From IMG/VR virus record IMGVR_UViG_3300035698_005117, positions 1 to 39,494 of that record: a stretch of 39,494 nucleotides of DNA. One strand, written 5' to 3'. The translations under genes were made by a program, and so were the position numbers. Shown here in pieces: positions 10,191 to 18,689 of this stretch (positions within the stretch are counted from its first letter, which is position 1; each line of letters starts with the position of its first letter). Under the pieces are notes generated by a model. It saw only the letters and a list, made by a program, of their open reading frames with translations. It did not search any database and was not told the DNA's origin. Source of the DNA: a virus.

Positions 10191-11267
10191 TCAATCCTTT
10201 ATATTATTTATAAAATTTACACATTTTTTCATCACCAATTCTCTATTATTATTTACATCACTTTCCCAAATAATCAAAACATCATAACCATTATTTTTTG
10301 CTATATTATTTTTTATTTCATCATCTTTCCAAATATTTTTAGCTACTTTAGATTTTCCACCATAATACTTCAATATATCATCATCATTGTATTTTTTAGG
10401 ATTGGCATGCCAATAATCACCATTAAATTCAATAATCTTTTTATTGTTTTTAGCTTCAAAATCATAAAAATAATATTTTTTATCATTTATTAAAAATAAT
10501 TCTCTTTTACCATAATAACAATCCAAATCATCAGTCAAATTAGAAACTAATTCAGTAAAAAAATCAAAAGATGATTTTGAATAAAATCCATTATTATGCA
10601 ATGTATTGTTTTTTATTTTTGTTTGTAAACTTTTATCCTTTATATCTTGACGTTTTATTGCTGGATAACACCCATATCTTTCAATAGTTGTTTTTTTTAT
10701 TCTTTCCTTAACAATATCAGATTTGCAACTTGGATAACACCCATATCGTTCAATTGATGATTTTATTACTAAATCTTTACGTGTAATAAATATACATTCT
10801 TCTTTTTTCATCTTTTTGGATTTCCATTTATTATAACACTTTTTATTACAAAAATGATTATTTTTTTTATTCAATCTTGATAATGGTATGCGTTTTTCTT
10901 TTCCACAATTTGAACATTTAACTGATGAATATTTTTTATATTCATTAACCGATATCTTATTTTTAGTCAACTTATTAGATATTTTACAGCATTTTTTAAA
11001 ATATAAATCCAAACCAAGTTCTTCACCATAGCATATAATAAAATCATCTTTAGATTTTGGTTGACAAGTTGAACAAAATAAATTATATCCTTTAATTATT
11101 CCATTAAAATTTGTTTGATTATTACATTTTAAACAATTACCATCACCACTTTTCTTATAATACTTATTATAATAATCTTTAGATTTTACTTTATGAGTTT
11201 TTAAATGGTATCGTGCTATATAATCAAGACCTTCAAACTCTTTTCCACAAATAAAACATTTTTCCAT
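10191..11267 (-). CDS. Free-standing homing endonuclease, Vsr-like (EDxHD type), with zinc fingers
   Basis: 358 residues. The N-terminus has paired Cys/His motifs (C4-x2-C7 with H21 and H25; C45-x2-C48; C65-x2-C68; C118-x2-C121; C140/C144) suggesting zinc-binding DNA contacts. Residues about 172-215 hold two copies of an IERYGCYP repeat followed by a Lys-rich helix, a module common in phage homing nucleases. The C-terminus carries FYDFEAKNNKKIIEFNGDYW (D269, E280, D284) then H287, and later W313...GYDVLIIWESD. This fits the Vsr-like nuclease fold of I-Bth0305I-type homing enzymes. It is inserted between the spike gene and the 164-residue gene. It ends in TGA, unlike the structural genes. Strong SD AGAAGGGG. 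Nuclease class is by motif; homing role inferred. Confidence 0.8.
   Translation of the reverse strand: MEKCFICGKEFEGLDYIARYHLKTHKVKSKDYYNKYYKKSGDGNCLKCNNQTNFNGIIKGYNLFCSTCQPKSKDDFIICYGEELGLDLYFKKCCKISNKLTKNKISVNEYKKYSSVKCSNCGKEKRIPLSRLNKKNNHFCNKKCYNKWKSKKMKKEECIFITRKDLVIKSSIERYGCYPSCKSDIVKERIKKTTIERYGCYPAIKRQDIKDKSLQTKIKNNTLHNNGFYSKSSFDFFTELVSNLTDDLDCYYGKRELFLINDKKYYFYDFEAKNNKKIIEFNGDYWHANPKKYNDDDILKYYGGKSKVAKNIWKDDEIKNNIAKNNGYDVLIIWESDVNNNRELVMKKCVNFINNIKD
10205..10212 (-). promoter_or_regulatory. T4-type late promoter box for the 164-residue gene
   Basis: TATAAATA inside the last codons of the Vsr-like nuclease gene, 16 nt before the ATG at 10188. The predicted start at 10199 gives a leader starting AAAGGAT, so the gene stays expressed despite the inserted nuclease upstream. 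Confidence 0.55.
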
Positions 11268-11282
11268 AACTACCCCTTCTGT

Positions 11283-11310
11283 TAAATACCAATTTACTTA
11301 TAAGTATTTA
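11283..11310 (-). promoter_or_regulatory. Inverted repeat overlapping a late promoter before the Vsr-like nuclease
   Basis: Arms TAAATAC and GTATTTA (7 bp, minus-strand 11310-11304 and 11289-11283) enclose a 14-nt loop. The 5' arm lies within the late promoter box TATAAATA at 11305-11312; the 3' arm ends 6 nt before the AGAAGGGG ribosome site. Predicted late transcripts start at 11299 and lack the 5' arm, while read-through RNA could form the hairpin. Confidence 0.5.
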
Positions 11311-11312
11311 TA
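11305..11312 (-). promoter_or_regulatory. T4-type late promoter box for the Vsr-like nuclease
   Basis: TATAAATA on the minus strand in the 74-nt gap between the spike gene and the nuclease gene, 37 nt before the ATG at 11267. Confidence 0.6.
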
Positions 11313-11341
11313 TAAAGTAATATGGGAAACCACAAAATTAT

Positions 11342-12055
11342 CTAAAAAGTTTGATTTCCAACTTGATTTATACCTGTAAGAGCACACACAGGTAAACAGC
11401 AAAATGGTCCTTCTCCCTTTGGAACCACTACCTTACCATTGCTTTCTGTCATTATTTTATGATTTAATGATATTGATTTAGGAGAATCTATTGTAATATT
11501 TCCTAAATTATCAATTGTTATCTTTGCACCTGAATGATGCTCAATTTCAGATTCTTTCATCGTATGTTTAACTTTAGTTCCACTTGCATGTTCAAATAAC
11601 ACTGTTTTTTTCTTTCTATTAATTTCAAATTTATCACCATTATCTGTTTCAAAAAAAATCATATTGTCAGGATAATCATCATTTTTATTTGTTGGTAATT
11701 TATTCTCATCAATAACTTTATTCGAATATCTTGGAATATAAATTTCACCTCTTTCAAAATAAACATTAACAATACAACCCACAGGTGGTATAATAAAATT
11801 TCCTTTTAAACCACCCCTAAAATCAAAATCTGGGAATGCCCAAGGCAAATCTTTATCTTGAATTTTATCACCATGTACACCAAACACTCTAATTTTACAT
11901 TTACCAACTTTATCTGAATCTACATTGTCAACAACGATTCCAGTAAAATTACCCTCATATTTATCTTCATATTCTTCACTATTTAAAAAATCATTTAATG
12001 ACTCTACAATATCTTGTGACATTAACTTTTTTATATTTTCATTACCTTTAAACAT
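11342..12055 (-). CDS. 5: Baseplate central spike protein, gp5/gpV-like
   Basis: 237 residues from ATG at 12055 (AGGAGATGTG upstream; a GTG one codon earlier is less well placed). Residues about 35-110 form the OB-fold region of spike proteins: FTGIVVDNVDSDKVGKCKIR, LPWAFPDF, then FIIPPVGCIVNVYFERGEIY. The C-terminal part has short beta repeats (SGTKVKHTMKESEIEHHSGA, ITIDNLGNITIDS) like the triple beta-helix of the spike, ending in a Cys-rich CCLPVCALTG segment. Unlike T4 gp5 it has no lysozyme domain; a murein-degrading function may instead sit in the tape measure. It follows the hub gene by 5 nt. Confidence 0.85.
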   Translation of the reverse strand: MFKGNENIKKLMSQDIVESLNDFLNSEEYEDKYEGNFTGIVVDNVDSDKVGKCKIRVFGVHGDKIQDKDLPWAFPDFDFRGGLKGNFIIPPVGCIVNVYFERGEIYIPRYSNKVIDENKLPTNKNDDYPDNMIFFETDNGDKFEINRKKKTVLFEHASGTKVKHTMKESEIEHHSGAKITIDNLGNITIDSPKSISLNHKIMTESNGKVVVPKGEGPFCCLPVCALTGINQVGNQTF

Positions 12056-12063
12056 CACATCTC

Positions 12064-13272
12064 CTAATTAATTTCATAATTTTTTAATTCATCTGATTTG
12101 TTAATACCATTTCTACATAATAATACTTTCTTTTGATATACACCATCCGATGTTATATTGTGAGTTATTGAACCAACAACATAGTATCCTGAATATACCT
12201 CATTAAAATCATCATTAAGTGGTGATGGTAAACCCACTTTCACTTTGTCAAACAATTTAACATCTGTCATTGAATTAATATTTAAAACTAAAGATGTTGA
12301 AAACAAATTATATCTAAAATATAAATTTTGAACTATAGCTCTTGGATATTCTTTAAAAACATTACCATTACCAAACATCCCAACATTATTAAATATTGAT
12401 GGCTGTCCATCATATCTTTTATTTTTATTATATAACTGTGTTAATTTTTTTATATTATCTACAACTTCACCCTTATATTTACCTTTCAAATCATAAAAAC
12501 CAAATGTTGCTGCATAATTACTTATCTTGTTAAATAAACCTGTTAAATTAACAACATCATAAGCATTAAAAAACATAATATTTTTTTCATTTTCCATCAA
12601 TAAAAAATTATCAACACGTTCTTCATCAAATTCTGTTTTAAAATTTTCTTCTTTTTCTATTTCTGAATTAAATGATGTGTATACAAATTTATTTTTAGTG
12701 TTAGAATAAAAAAATACTCCATCATTTGAGATGTAAGATCTTCTTAACACATTTCTAATAAAATTATAATTATTATTATTCTGATACCATATCATTTTAT
12801 CATTAGGACTTATATTATGTGGGTTGTCAAATTCAATCTTTGTTTCTTTTGCAATCTTTTTTAATACATCCACACTATTACCATTAAAACTTCTATTTCT
12901 ATATGGTACAAACAAATCTTCAGAATATGCATATCCCACAATTTTAATTTTATTGAAATGATTTGCTCCATTATCTGAATCAAACTCATAATCGCTTATT
13001 ATAAAATCCATCTCAATTGATGGTTCACCATCTTCATATTGAGATATAACTATACTCATCACATCATTGTCTAATAAAGGAAAAGATTCTATTAATCCTC
13101 CCACATCATTAATAACCATTTCTAATTTTGGTAATAATGATAGTATGTCCTCAGTTATTGTTATATATCCTAAATTAGAATTTGTCAATTGTAATTCAGT
13201 GACTGATGTATTTACACCACTCTTATCTTTTATTCTTAAATCAATATAGAAATGTTGTGCTGGTAATGACAT
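12064..13272 (-). CDS. 27: Baseplate hub protein, gp27/gpD-like
   Basis: 402 residues. The N-terminus (residues 1-100: NSNLGYITITEDILSLLPKL, ISDYEF) and the central segment VDVLKKIAKETKIEFDNPHN with NNYNFIRNVLRRSYI match the organisation of gp27/gpD hub proteins: a first beta domain, then a helix-turn region selecting the second tube-like domain. The C-terminus has FDKVKVGLPSP and YSGYYVVGSITHNI, the usual terminal beta pair. The trimer joins tail tube and spike. Its place right before the spike gene supports the call; T4 gp27 is of similar length (391). Assigned by pattern and context. Confidence 0.8.
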   Translation of the reverse strand: MSLPAQHFYIDLRIKDKSGVNTSVTELQLTNSNLGYITITEDILSLLPKLEMVINDVGGLIESFPLLDNDVMSIVISQYEDGEPSIEMDFIISDYEFDSDNGANHFNKIKIVGYAYSEDLFVPYRNRSFNGNSVDVLKKIAKETKIEFDNPHNISPNDKMIWYQNNNNYNFIRNVLRRSYISNDGVFFYSNTKNKFVYTSFNSEIEKEENFKTEFDEERVDNFLLMENEKNIMFFNAYDVVNLTGLFNKISNYAATFGFYDLKGKYKGEVVDNIKKLTQLYNKNKRYDGQPSIFNNVGMFGNGNVFKEYPRAIVQNLYFRYNLFSTSLVLNINSMTDVKLFDKVKVGLPSPLNDDFNEVYSGYYVVGSITHNITSDGVYQKKVLLCRNGINKSDELKNYEIN

Positions 13273-13273
13273 A

Positions 13274-13603
13274 TTATTTCCTTCTTAATCTACTTCTCAT
13301 TTTAAGAACCCAATCTTTAATATCATATACATCAGGAATTATAATGTCTCTTCCTATGACCATATCATTCCAAAAATCATCAATTGCATTGACTTTTGCT
13401 AATATCCAGAAATAACTCATAGTTCCATATATTCTTAATGATAATAAATCAGGTCTACCTATATCTTGTCTCTTAATACTGTTATATTGAATTGGTCTTT
13501 TTATTTCAAATAGATCCCAATTACTAAGAATTAAATCCTTTTCTAAATAATCAGTTCCTGATGTTGTTGGTAATATATTAGTTCTATCATATTTATCTTT
13601 CAT
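13274..13603 (-). CDS. 53: Baseplate protein, gp53/LysM-like
   Basis: 109 residues. The core IGRPDLLSLRIYGTMSYFWI, then LAKVNAIDDFWNDMVIGRDI and IIPDVYDI is the LysM-like segment found in gp53-type baseplate proteins, where 'RPDLIAYKxYGDxxLWWxIxxxN' leads to 'xGxxLxIP'. T4 gp53 (196 residues) joins wedges into the central baseplate; this version is little more than the conserved core. It sits between the gp48/54-like gene and the hub gene, 2 nt from each, in the usual order of simple contractile baseplates. Confidence 0.75.
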   Translation of the reverse strand: MKDKYDRTNILPTTSGTDYLEKDLILSNWDLFEIKRPIQYNSIKRQDIGRPDLLSLRIYGTMSYFWILAKVNAIDDFWNDMVIGRDIIIPDVYDIKDWVLKMRSRLRRK

Positions 13604-13605
13604 GA

Positions 13606-14709
13606 TTATCCACCTAATCTAATTGATTTTAACACATCCCATGTTTCTCTTAATTGATCACTTATAGGTGTGGCTATTTTATCATTAAGTTCATTAAGAG
13701 ATTTTTTAATATCAGCAGCATCACTTTTAGTTTTAGTTTTAGTTTTTGGCATACTTTTCACAATTTTAGCTCTTGATGCCATCTTACCAACACCAACAAA
13801 ACCAACATCATTAAGACCTGTCATTATTTTTCTTGTTTCAAGTTCTAATGTCACATCTACATATAATGGTCCTAAATCACTAACCTCTTTTGAAAAATTA
13901 AATGTTGCATTTTTTATCACCATATCTGGATGATAAAAATATTGTCCAATTTGTATTTTTACTGGTGGTGGTGCTTTTTTTAATGTTATAAGATCGTGTG
14001 CATCTTCTAATATTGTTTTGCTTACAGTTTCTGCATTTATTATGTCAAAAACATTTTTAGCCACAGCTCCAACATTATTTAAATATAATTTAACATTATC
14101 AGGTGCTACTTTTTTTAAACCCCCAATAAGTTTATCTCCAATATCACCAACCAATTCTACACCACCTTTAACAAAATTTTCAACATCATCATGAACTAAA
14201 TTTAATAAGTTATTAGACAATTCTTGAAGTTTAGCATTAGTATCACTTGCTCCTGGTAAACACATTTTAGCGATTTGTAAAGCTAAATATATGGGTTTTC
14301 CAGTTCCATCCCAATCAACAATTCTAAATTCTGGTGCAATTCTTAAATAACCATTTTTTCTCCATAATTGTTTTGACATCCATACAGCACCAAGATCACC
14401 AGCACCTGCCATTGCTGTATAATCAGACACTGGTCCAGCAAAATCACCAATACTTTTAATTAATGGTAGTTTAGGAACACCCATTCTTTGCCATTCACTA
14501 TCAATAGAAATTGATACTCTATTTAAAATAACACCTATAACTGGAGATAAATCATTACGTCCTTTTCCCCAAAAATAATAATTGGGTGTAATTTTTATAA
14601 CACTATGCCCAGTTGCAAAACCTTTTTTATTTTCATTAACTTTATTTAATCCTGATTCTTTCCATGAATTCTGATCAAACAAAGACACATCATTATCATT
14701 AAATGCCAT
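13606..14709 (-). CDS. Baseplate tail-tube junction protein, gp48/gp54-like
   Basis: 367 residues, the same size class as T4 gp48 (364) and gp54 (320). The C-terminal half has the tube-protein pattern YHPDMVIKNATFNFSKEVSD, LGPLYVDVTLELETRKIM: a beta strand, a short gap, then a hydrophobic strand of a tube-like domain. The N-terminus is a separate domain (VIGVILNRVSISIDSEWQRM). Such proteins cap the hub and template polymerisation of the tail tube. Immediately downstream of the tape measure gene. It cannot be said which of gp48 or gp54 is the closer relative, and only one such gene is seen here. Confidence 0.68.
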   Translation of the reverse strand: MAFNDNDVSLFDQNSWKESGLNKVNENKKGFATGHSVIKITPNYYFWGKGRNDLSPVIGVILNRVSISIDSEWQRMGVPKLPLIKSIGDFAGPVSDYTAMAGAGDLGAVWMSKQLWRKNGYLRIAPEFRIVDWDGTGKPIYLALQIAKMCLPGASDTNAKLQELSNNLLNLVHDDVENFVKGGVELVGDIGDKLIGGLKKVAPDNVKLYLNNVGAVAKNVFDIINAETVSKTILEDAHDLITLKKAPPPVKIQIGQYFYHPDMVIKNATFNFSKEVSDLGPLYVDVTLELETRKIMTGLNDVGFVGVGKMASRAKIVKSMPKTKTKTKSDAADIKKSLNELNDKIATPISDQLRETWDVLKSIRLGG

Positions 14710-14721
14710 AATTTTAACCTC

Positions 14722-16887
14722 TTATAATTTTCTTCCAGACACTATCTGTGTGTTAGATAATGGTTGAGATTTTGGTTTTATTTTTTTTATTTGTTCACCA
14801 ATCGCAATTGCTAAATTATTAATATCTTTATCTGTCAATACGACTTGAATTGGTTTATCTGATTTAAGCTTATTTTCAACAATCCCCTGTGGTGCATTAA
14901 TATTGTCTCCACCCTGTTGTGGTATGATAGATTTTGGTACATTAATATTGTCTCCACCCTGTTGTGGCATAGTGAATTTTGGATTTTTATTCATTAAAGT
15001 TTTTATTCTAAAATCATTATTAATGGTATTTCTATCACCATAAACATCTTCACCAGGATATGGTTCAACATGCCAAGGTTCTTTCTTTTTTGACCAATTT
15101 AATAATGGTCTATGAAAACCATACCTTTGTAATAACCCCATATTTTCTAACACATTAGCATCTTGAGAATTGATATCAATAGCCCAACCAGTATTATGTG
15201 TAGAATTACCACCACCATATCTTTTACCAGAATTAACTTGAATTGTGTTGCCAGTTTTAGCAAAATATTCTTGTGCCATATTTTTAAAATTCATCTTCAT
15301 GTCTGGTTGCACACCCTCAAAATTTGGATTCCAAGGATCGTAATATGTTATTCCTTTATATTTTTGTTTTGATTTTATACCTTTTAAATCTCGTTTTGAT
15401 TTCACTGATGGATGAAACCCAATATCTAACATTTTTGATTCAATAAATTCAGATATTTTATATTTTGATGCAGTACCAAATGATTTAATCCCACGTGCTG
15501 TATATGCATGAATATTATCTCCACCTCGATCTTCACGTTTTTTTCTACCAAACAAATTACCAATACCTTTACCAGCAAGGCCAGCGACACCAGTAACACT
15601 ATCACCTAAAATAGAAACACCCTTTTTAAAAATCCCTTCATCTGCAATTTTTGTAACTCTACCAATCAAACCCTTCTCTGCAAAAACATCAACCATAGTA
15701 TTAGTGACATCGAATAATACACCACCACCAGGGATTATTGAAGATAATGCACCAGCAAATGTTCCCAATGCTTTACGTTTACTTCCACCACTCCACTGTT
15801 TAAATCCTTCTTTCATTCGAAGTACAGTACCAATACCAGGTAGATTTCTAAGAAATGACATCCCAAATTTCTTTGTACCACCAACAAATTTTTCATTTGC
15901 ACTACCTGCACCAGTCTCAACACCCTTAAAGTCTCTAAACAATAACAAGGCATCAATACCTATACTTAATGCTGTACCTACGCCAGGAACGATTGATGCT
16001 ATGCCTGATGCAACTTCTAAGAGTCCACCAATCCAATCACCCTTTCTAAATCGCATTATACCATACATCAACCCTAAAAGACCACCAACAACTGGTATTT
16101 TCTTTAGTAAAGATTTACTACCAGCTTTTCCAACACCTTTAGCAAGTGATTTAGTTCCAGCTTTAGTAACGCTCTTACCAAATCCCTTACCAAATACTTT
16201 ACCAAGAGTTTTAGTTACTGCACCGATAGCCTTAAACACACTACCTATTTTAGTTATATTTTTTATAGATGTTGCCATCTTTCCAATTTTAAACAAACCA
16301 ACCAATGACTTACCTATATACTTCGTCATTCCCTTAACAATGTGGATTAAAAATTCTTTCTTACCTGTCATTAAATAACCAAGTAACCCACCACCAACTA
16401 AAAGACCACCAAACCCACCAAGTAAACCTAACAATCCACCTTTCTTTTTCTTTTTTGCATCTGCTTCATTATCTCTAATTTCAGTTAATAACTTTTCCAT
16501 ATCTTCAATATTAGTTCTCATAGATTCATTTGGATCTTGTCTTCTAATAAAATCTTTTGTAGATAATGATGCTTTCTCAGCTTTTATTGTTTTTGAATCT
16601 TTTAAAAATTTAGCAGTTTGTTGTTGTAATCTCAATGCTGCTGTATTATTTTTAGATAATAAATTACCTTGAGATGCTAATGTTTTATTAAGATTAGTTA
16701 ATGAAGAATCTATACGTTTTAATGTGTTAGTATTTTCTAATTGAAAATCTGTATTAATAGAAAATGACTTGGCAGTATTATTAAAAATACCACCAAGTTT
16801 TCTTGTCATTGTTTCAGTAGTACGCTGCATAAATTGAGCAGCCTGATTTTGTTTTAAAAATTCATTATCTCTTGGTTTGTCTGGCAT
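14722..16887 (-). CDS. 29: Tape measure protein with an embedded peptidase M15 domain
   Basis: 721 residues. Residues 1-140 are polar, helical and coiled-coil-like. Basic KKKKKGGLLGLLGGFGG at about 145 opens a series of hydrophobic and Gly-rich helices (about 145-470) typical of tape measures, which pass into the host membrane. Residues about 490-620 carry a peptidase M15 (D-Ala-D-Ala or L-Ala-D-Glu peptidase) signature: SGKRYGGGNSTHNTGWAIDI, then YGFHRPLLNW and EPWHVEPYPG, giving the zinc ligands H, D and H. The tail has a near-duplicated segment IPQQGGDNIN. Tape length sets tail length; the peptidase would open peptidoglycan during injection. It sits directly after the gp26-family pair, as in many tailed phages. 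Role from motifs and order. Confidence 0.82.
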   Translation of the reverse strand: MPDKPRDNEFLKQNQAAQFMQRTTETMTRKLGGIFNNTAKSFSINTDFQLENTNTLKRIDSSLTNLNKTLASQGNLLSKNNTAALRLQQQTAKFLKDSKTIKAEKASLSTKDFIRRQDPNESMRTNIEDMEKLLTEIRDNEADAKKKKKGGLLGLLGGFGGLLVGGGLLGYLMTGKKEFLIHIVKGMTKYIGKSLVGLFKIGKMATSIKNITKIGSVFKAIGAVTKTLGKVFGKGFGKSVTKAGTKSLAKGVGKAGSKSLLKKIPVVGGLLGLMYGIMRFRKGDWIGGLLEVASGIASIVPGVGTALSIGIDALLLFRDFKGVETGAGSANEKFVGGTKKFGMSFLRNLPGIGTVLRMKEGFKQWSGGSKRKALGTFAGALSSIIPGGGVLFDVTNTMVDVFAEKGLIGRVTKIADEGIFKKGVSILGDSVTGVAGLAGKGIGNLFGRKKREDRGGDNIHAYTARGIKSFGTASKYKISEFIESKMLDIGFHPSVKSKRDLKGIKSKQKYKGITYYDPWNPNFEGVQPDMKMNFKNMAQEYFAKTGNTIQVNSGKRYGGGNSTHNTGWAIDINSQDANVLENMGLLQRYGFHRPLLNWSKKKEPWHVEPYPGEDVYGDRNTINNDFRIKTLMNKNPKFTMPQQGGDNINVPKSIIPQQGGDNINAPQGIVENKLKSDKPIQVVLTDKDINNLAIAIGEQIKKIKPKSQPLSNTQIVSGRKL

Positions 16888-16901
16888 TTGTAAAACATCC
16901 T

Positions 16902-18012
16902 CTATTCACGATTTACGCTTTGATGTAGTTTTGGATTGAAATTTTTTATAGACATCTCACCAGCATCATTATTTTCTGATTCATTTTCTTTTTTACGATA
17001 GTCAACTAATTTTTCATATTTTATAACCAATTCAAAATATTCTAAATCATTAAAATTTGAAATTGATCGAAAATTTACTTCAAGTTGAAATTCAATTTCT
17101 CGTATACTATCTAAGCTTACACTTGGGAAGAAAGAAGTCGGAACGAAACGTGATTCCCATAGGGACAACACCTCCACATTCTGCACACTCAACATTCATG
17201 TTTGGTTCAATTCCTACACCATATTTGTCAATGTATGTTGTTATGTACGATAAATCTCTTGGTGTAAAATCTAACACATAATTATATTTTTCAGATAATG
17301 TGATTTTTTCATTTCCATTTATTTCTGTGATCATACATGCTAATGCTAATAATTCTGTGTCAATTTCACCTAAAGTTTTTTCATTAATTTCAACAAATCT
17401 TTCAATGTTTTTTTCATCTTTAATTTTTAAATGTTGTAATTTTATACCATCTCCACTCTCTAATTCTATTTTTTCATTTGGATCATAATCATCTGGAAGA
17501 TAATTTACATTTAAATTTTTAATCTCAAAATGATAATTCGATTTCTTATTACATTTTGGACATTTAAATTCTATTGTATATGAACTATCTCTATATGTCA
17601 CACCTCTTAACCAAAAAATGATATATAATTTATCAGCAAGATATAACTCTCCAACATCACTTATCCCTGTAACACGAACTGTTCTTTTTATAATGTCATT
17701 TATGACATAATCAGCATTCGATTCATTGATAGATGCTAATTTTTTAACTTCAATAACTTTTAACGGCCTCGCCTCAATCATTGTATTAGGTGGATATAAT
17801 CTGTTTTTAGTTGGTAAATCTTTTATCTCCCAATAATTTGCATTGTCAACTTTTCTATTTTGATACATTGTTGAAGGTGAATTTACTGAAGAATTAAATT
17901 CTTCTTTTTGTACATTCTCTTCAGCATCTTGTTGCATCTTTGCCATCATTTGTAAAGCAGCTTGACCATCAACATCTTTATTTGTAGTAGCATCTGGTTT
18001 TTCCATTTTCAT
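16902..18012 (-). CDS. 26: gp26-family baseplate/tail assembly protein, apparently joined by +1 frameshift
   Basis: Frame 1 runs from ATG 18012 to TAG 17107 (301 residues) with SD AAAGGAG. It has the T4 baseplate (PF12322-like) pattern: YLADKLYIIFWLRGVTYRDS, then C151-P-K-C154, and C276-A-E-C279 near the end. A second open frame, +1 relative, covers 17195-16902 and has no credible start of its own. Frame 1 ends ITFRSDFFLPKCKLR; the other frame continues FFPSVSLDSIREIEFQLEVN. Family members usually end with 'FFxPS...' and a helical tail, so the two parts look like one protein. A shift at CCC (17125-17127) followed by A would give a product of 369 residues. It lies just before the tape measure, the position of frameshifted tail chaperones. 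Alternative: a mutation or sequencing indel. Confidence 0.72.
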
Positions 18013-18048
18013 AACATCTTTCTCCTTTTAAATTAATTCAACTTTATT

Positions 18049-18660
18049 TTAAATTGCAAATATCTTGTCTCTTTTTGTGTTACTTTGAGTTTCAGACTCC
18101 TCAACTATATTATCATTTTCTTCAAATTTAATAACATCACATCCAAAATGAATGTTGTATGTCATTATGTCATCTCTCTTATAACTTAAATTTAAATCTT
18201 CAGTCCCAAGAAAATAAACTTTATTCATTGTCCATCTACAAACTCCAATTCCATTATGATTGTATAAATGTACAAATACCTTCCCAATTGTATTAAGATT
18301 TAATGCATTGTATATCCCATCTCTCCTCACCACAGTCTGTTGTAAATAATGAATCAACCTCATCACATTCCCCTCATTATCATCCTCAAAAGCTATCTTA
18401 AAATCAAACCCTTCATGATTTAATACTGGAAATGTCTTTGCTACAGGTCCATACATCGTCTTTTCTTGTGTAAATCTATACATCGGTATTGACACATCAA
18501 CAATATGATGATACCTCAATTTTGAAAATAATTTTTTGATTTTTTTATTATTCTCATATAATTTACTATCACCATCTGTAACAATGTCAACTAAAAATTT
18601 CCACGAAGGAAGAACATTTTTATTTTCATAAAAATTCTGTAAATTATTACCAAAATTCAT
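18049..18660 (-). CDS. Second tail-tube-like protein
   Basis: 203 residues. It begins LPSWKFLVDIVTD and contains VDVSIPMYRFTQEKTMYGPV, then FDFKIAFEDDNEGNVMRLIH and a closing TMNKVYFLGTEDLNLSYKRD. Strand, loop and strand order resemble the tail tube fold of gp19 and its paralogues (gp48, gp54, gp27 domains). Residues after about 180 are polar. It follows the true tube gene by 29 nt and precedes the gp26-family gene. It may form a minor tube ring or a tube initiator rather than the main tube. No direct counterpart in T4 was recognised. Confidence 0.6.
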   Translation of the reverse strand: MNFGNNLQNFYENKNVLPSWKFLVDIVTDGDSKLYENNKKIKKLFSKLRYHHIVDVSIPMYRFTQEKTMYGPVAKTFPVLNHEGFDFKIAFEDDNEGNVMRLIHYLQQTVVRRDGIYNALNLNTIGKVFVHLYNHNGIGVCRWTMNKVYFLGTEDLNLSYKRDDIMTYNIHFGCDVIKFEENDNIVEESETQSNTKRDKIFAI

Positions 18661-18689
18661 TTTTATTCTCCCTAAATGCTATATAATTT

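Noticed and set aside
15704-16378. 224-codon plus-strand open frame opposite the tape measure gene
   Set aside because: Antisense shadow of a Gly/Lys-rich coding strand; Pro-rich product without family features, no SD, and all neighbours are on the other strand.
16902-17195. 97-codon frame as an independent gene
   Set aside because: Its first 24 codons lie inside the gp26-family gene, it has no SD, and it makes more sense as the frameshifted C-terminus.
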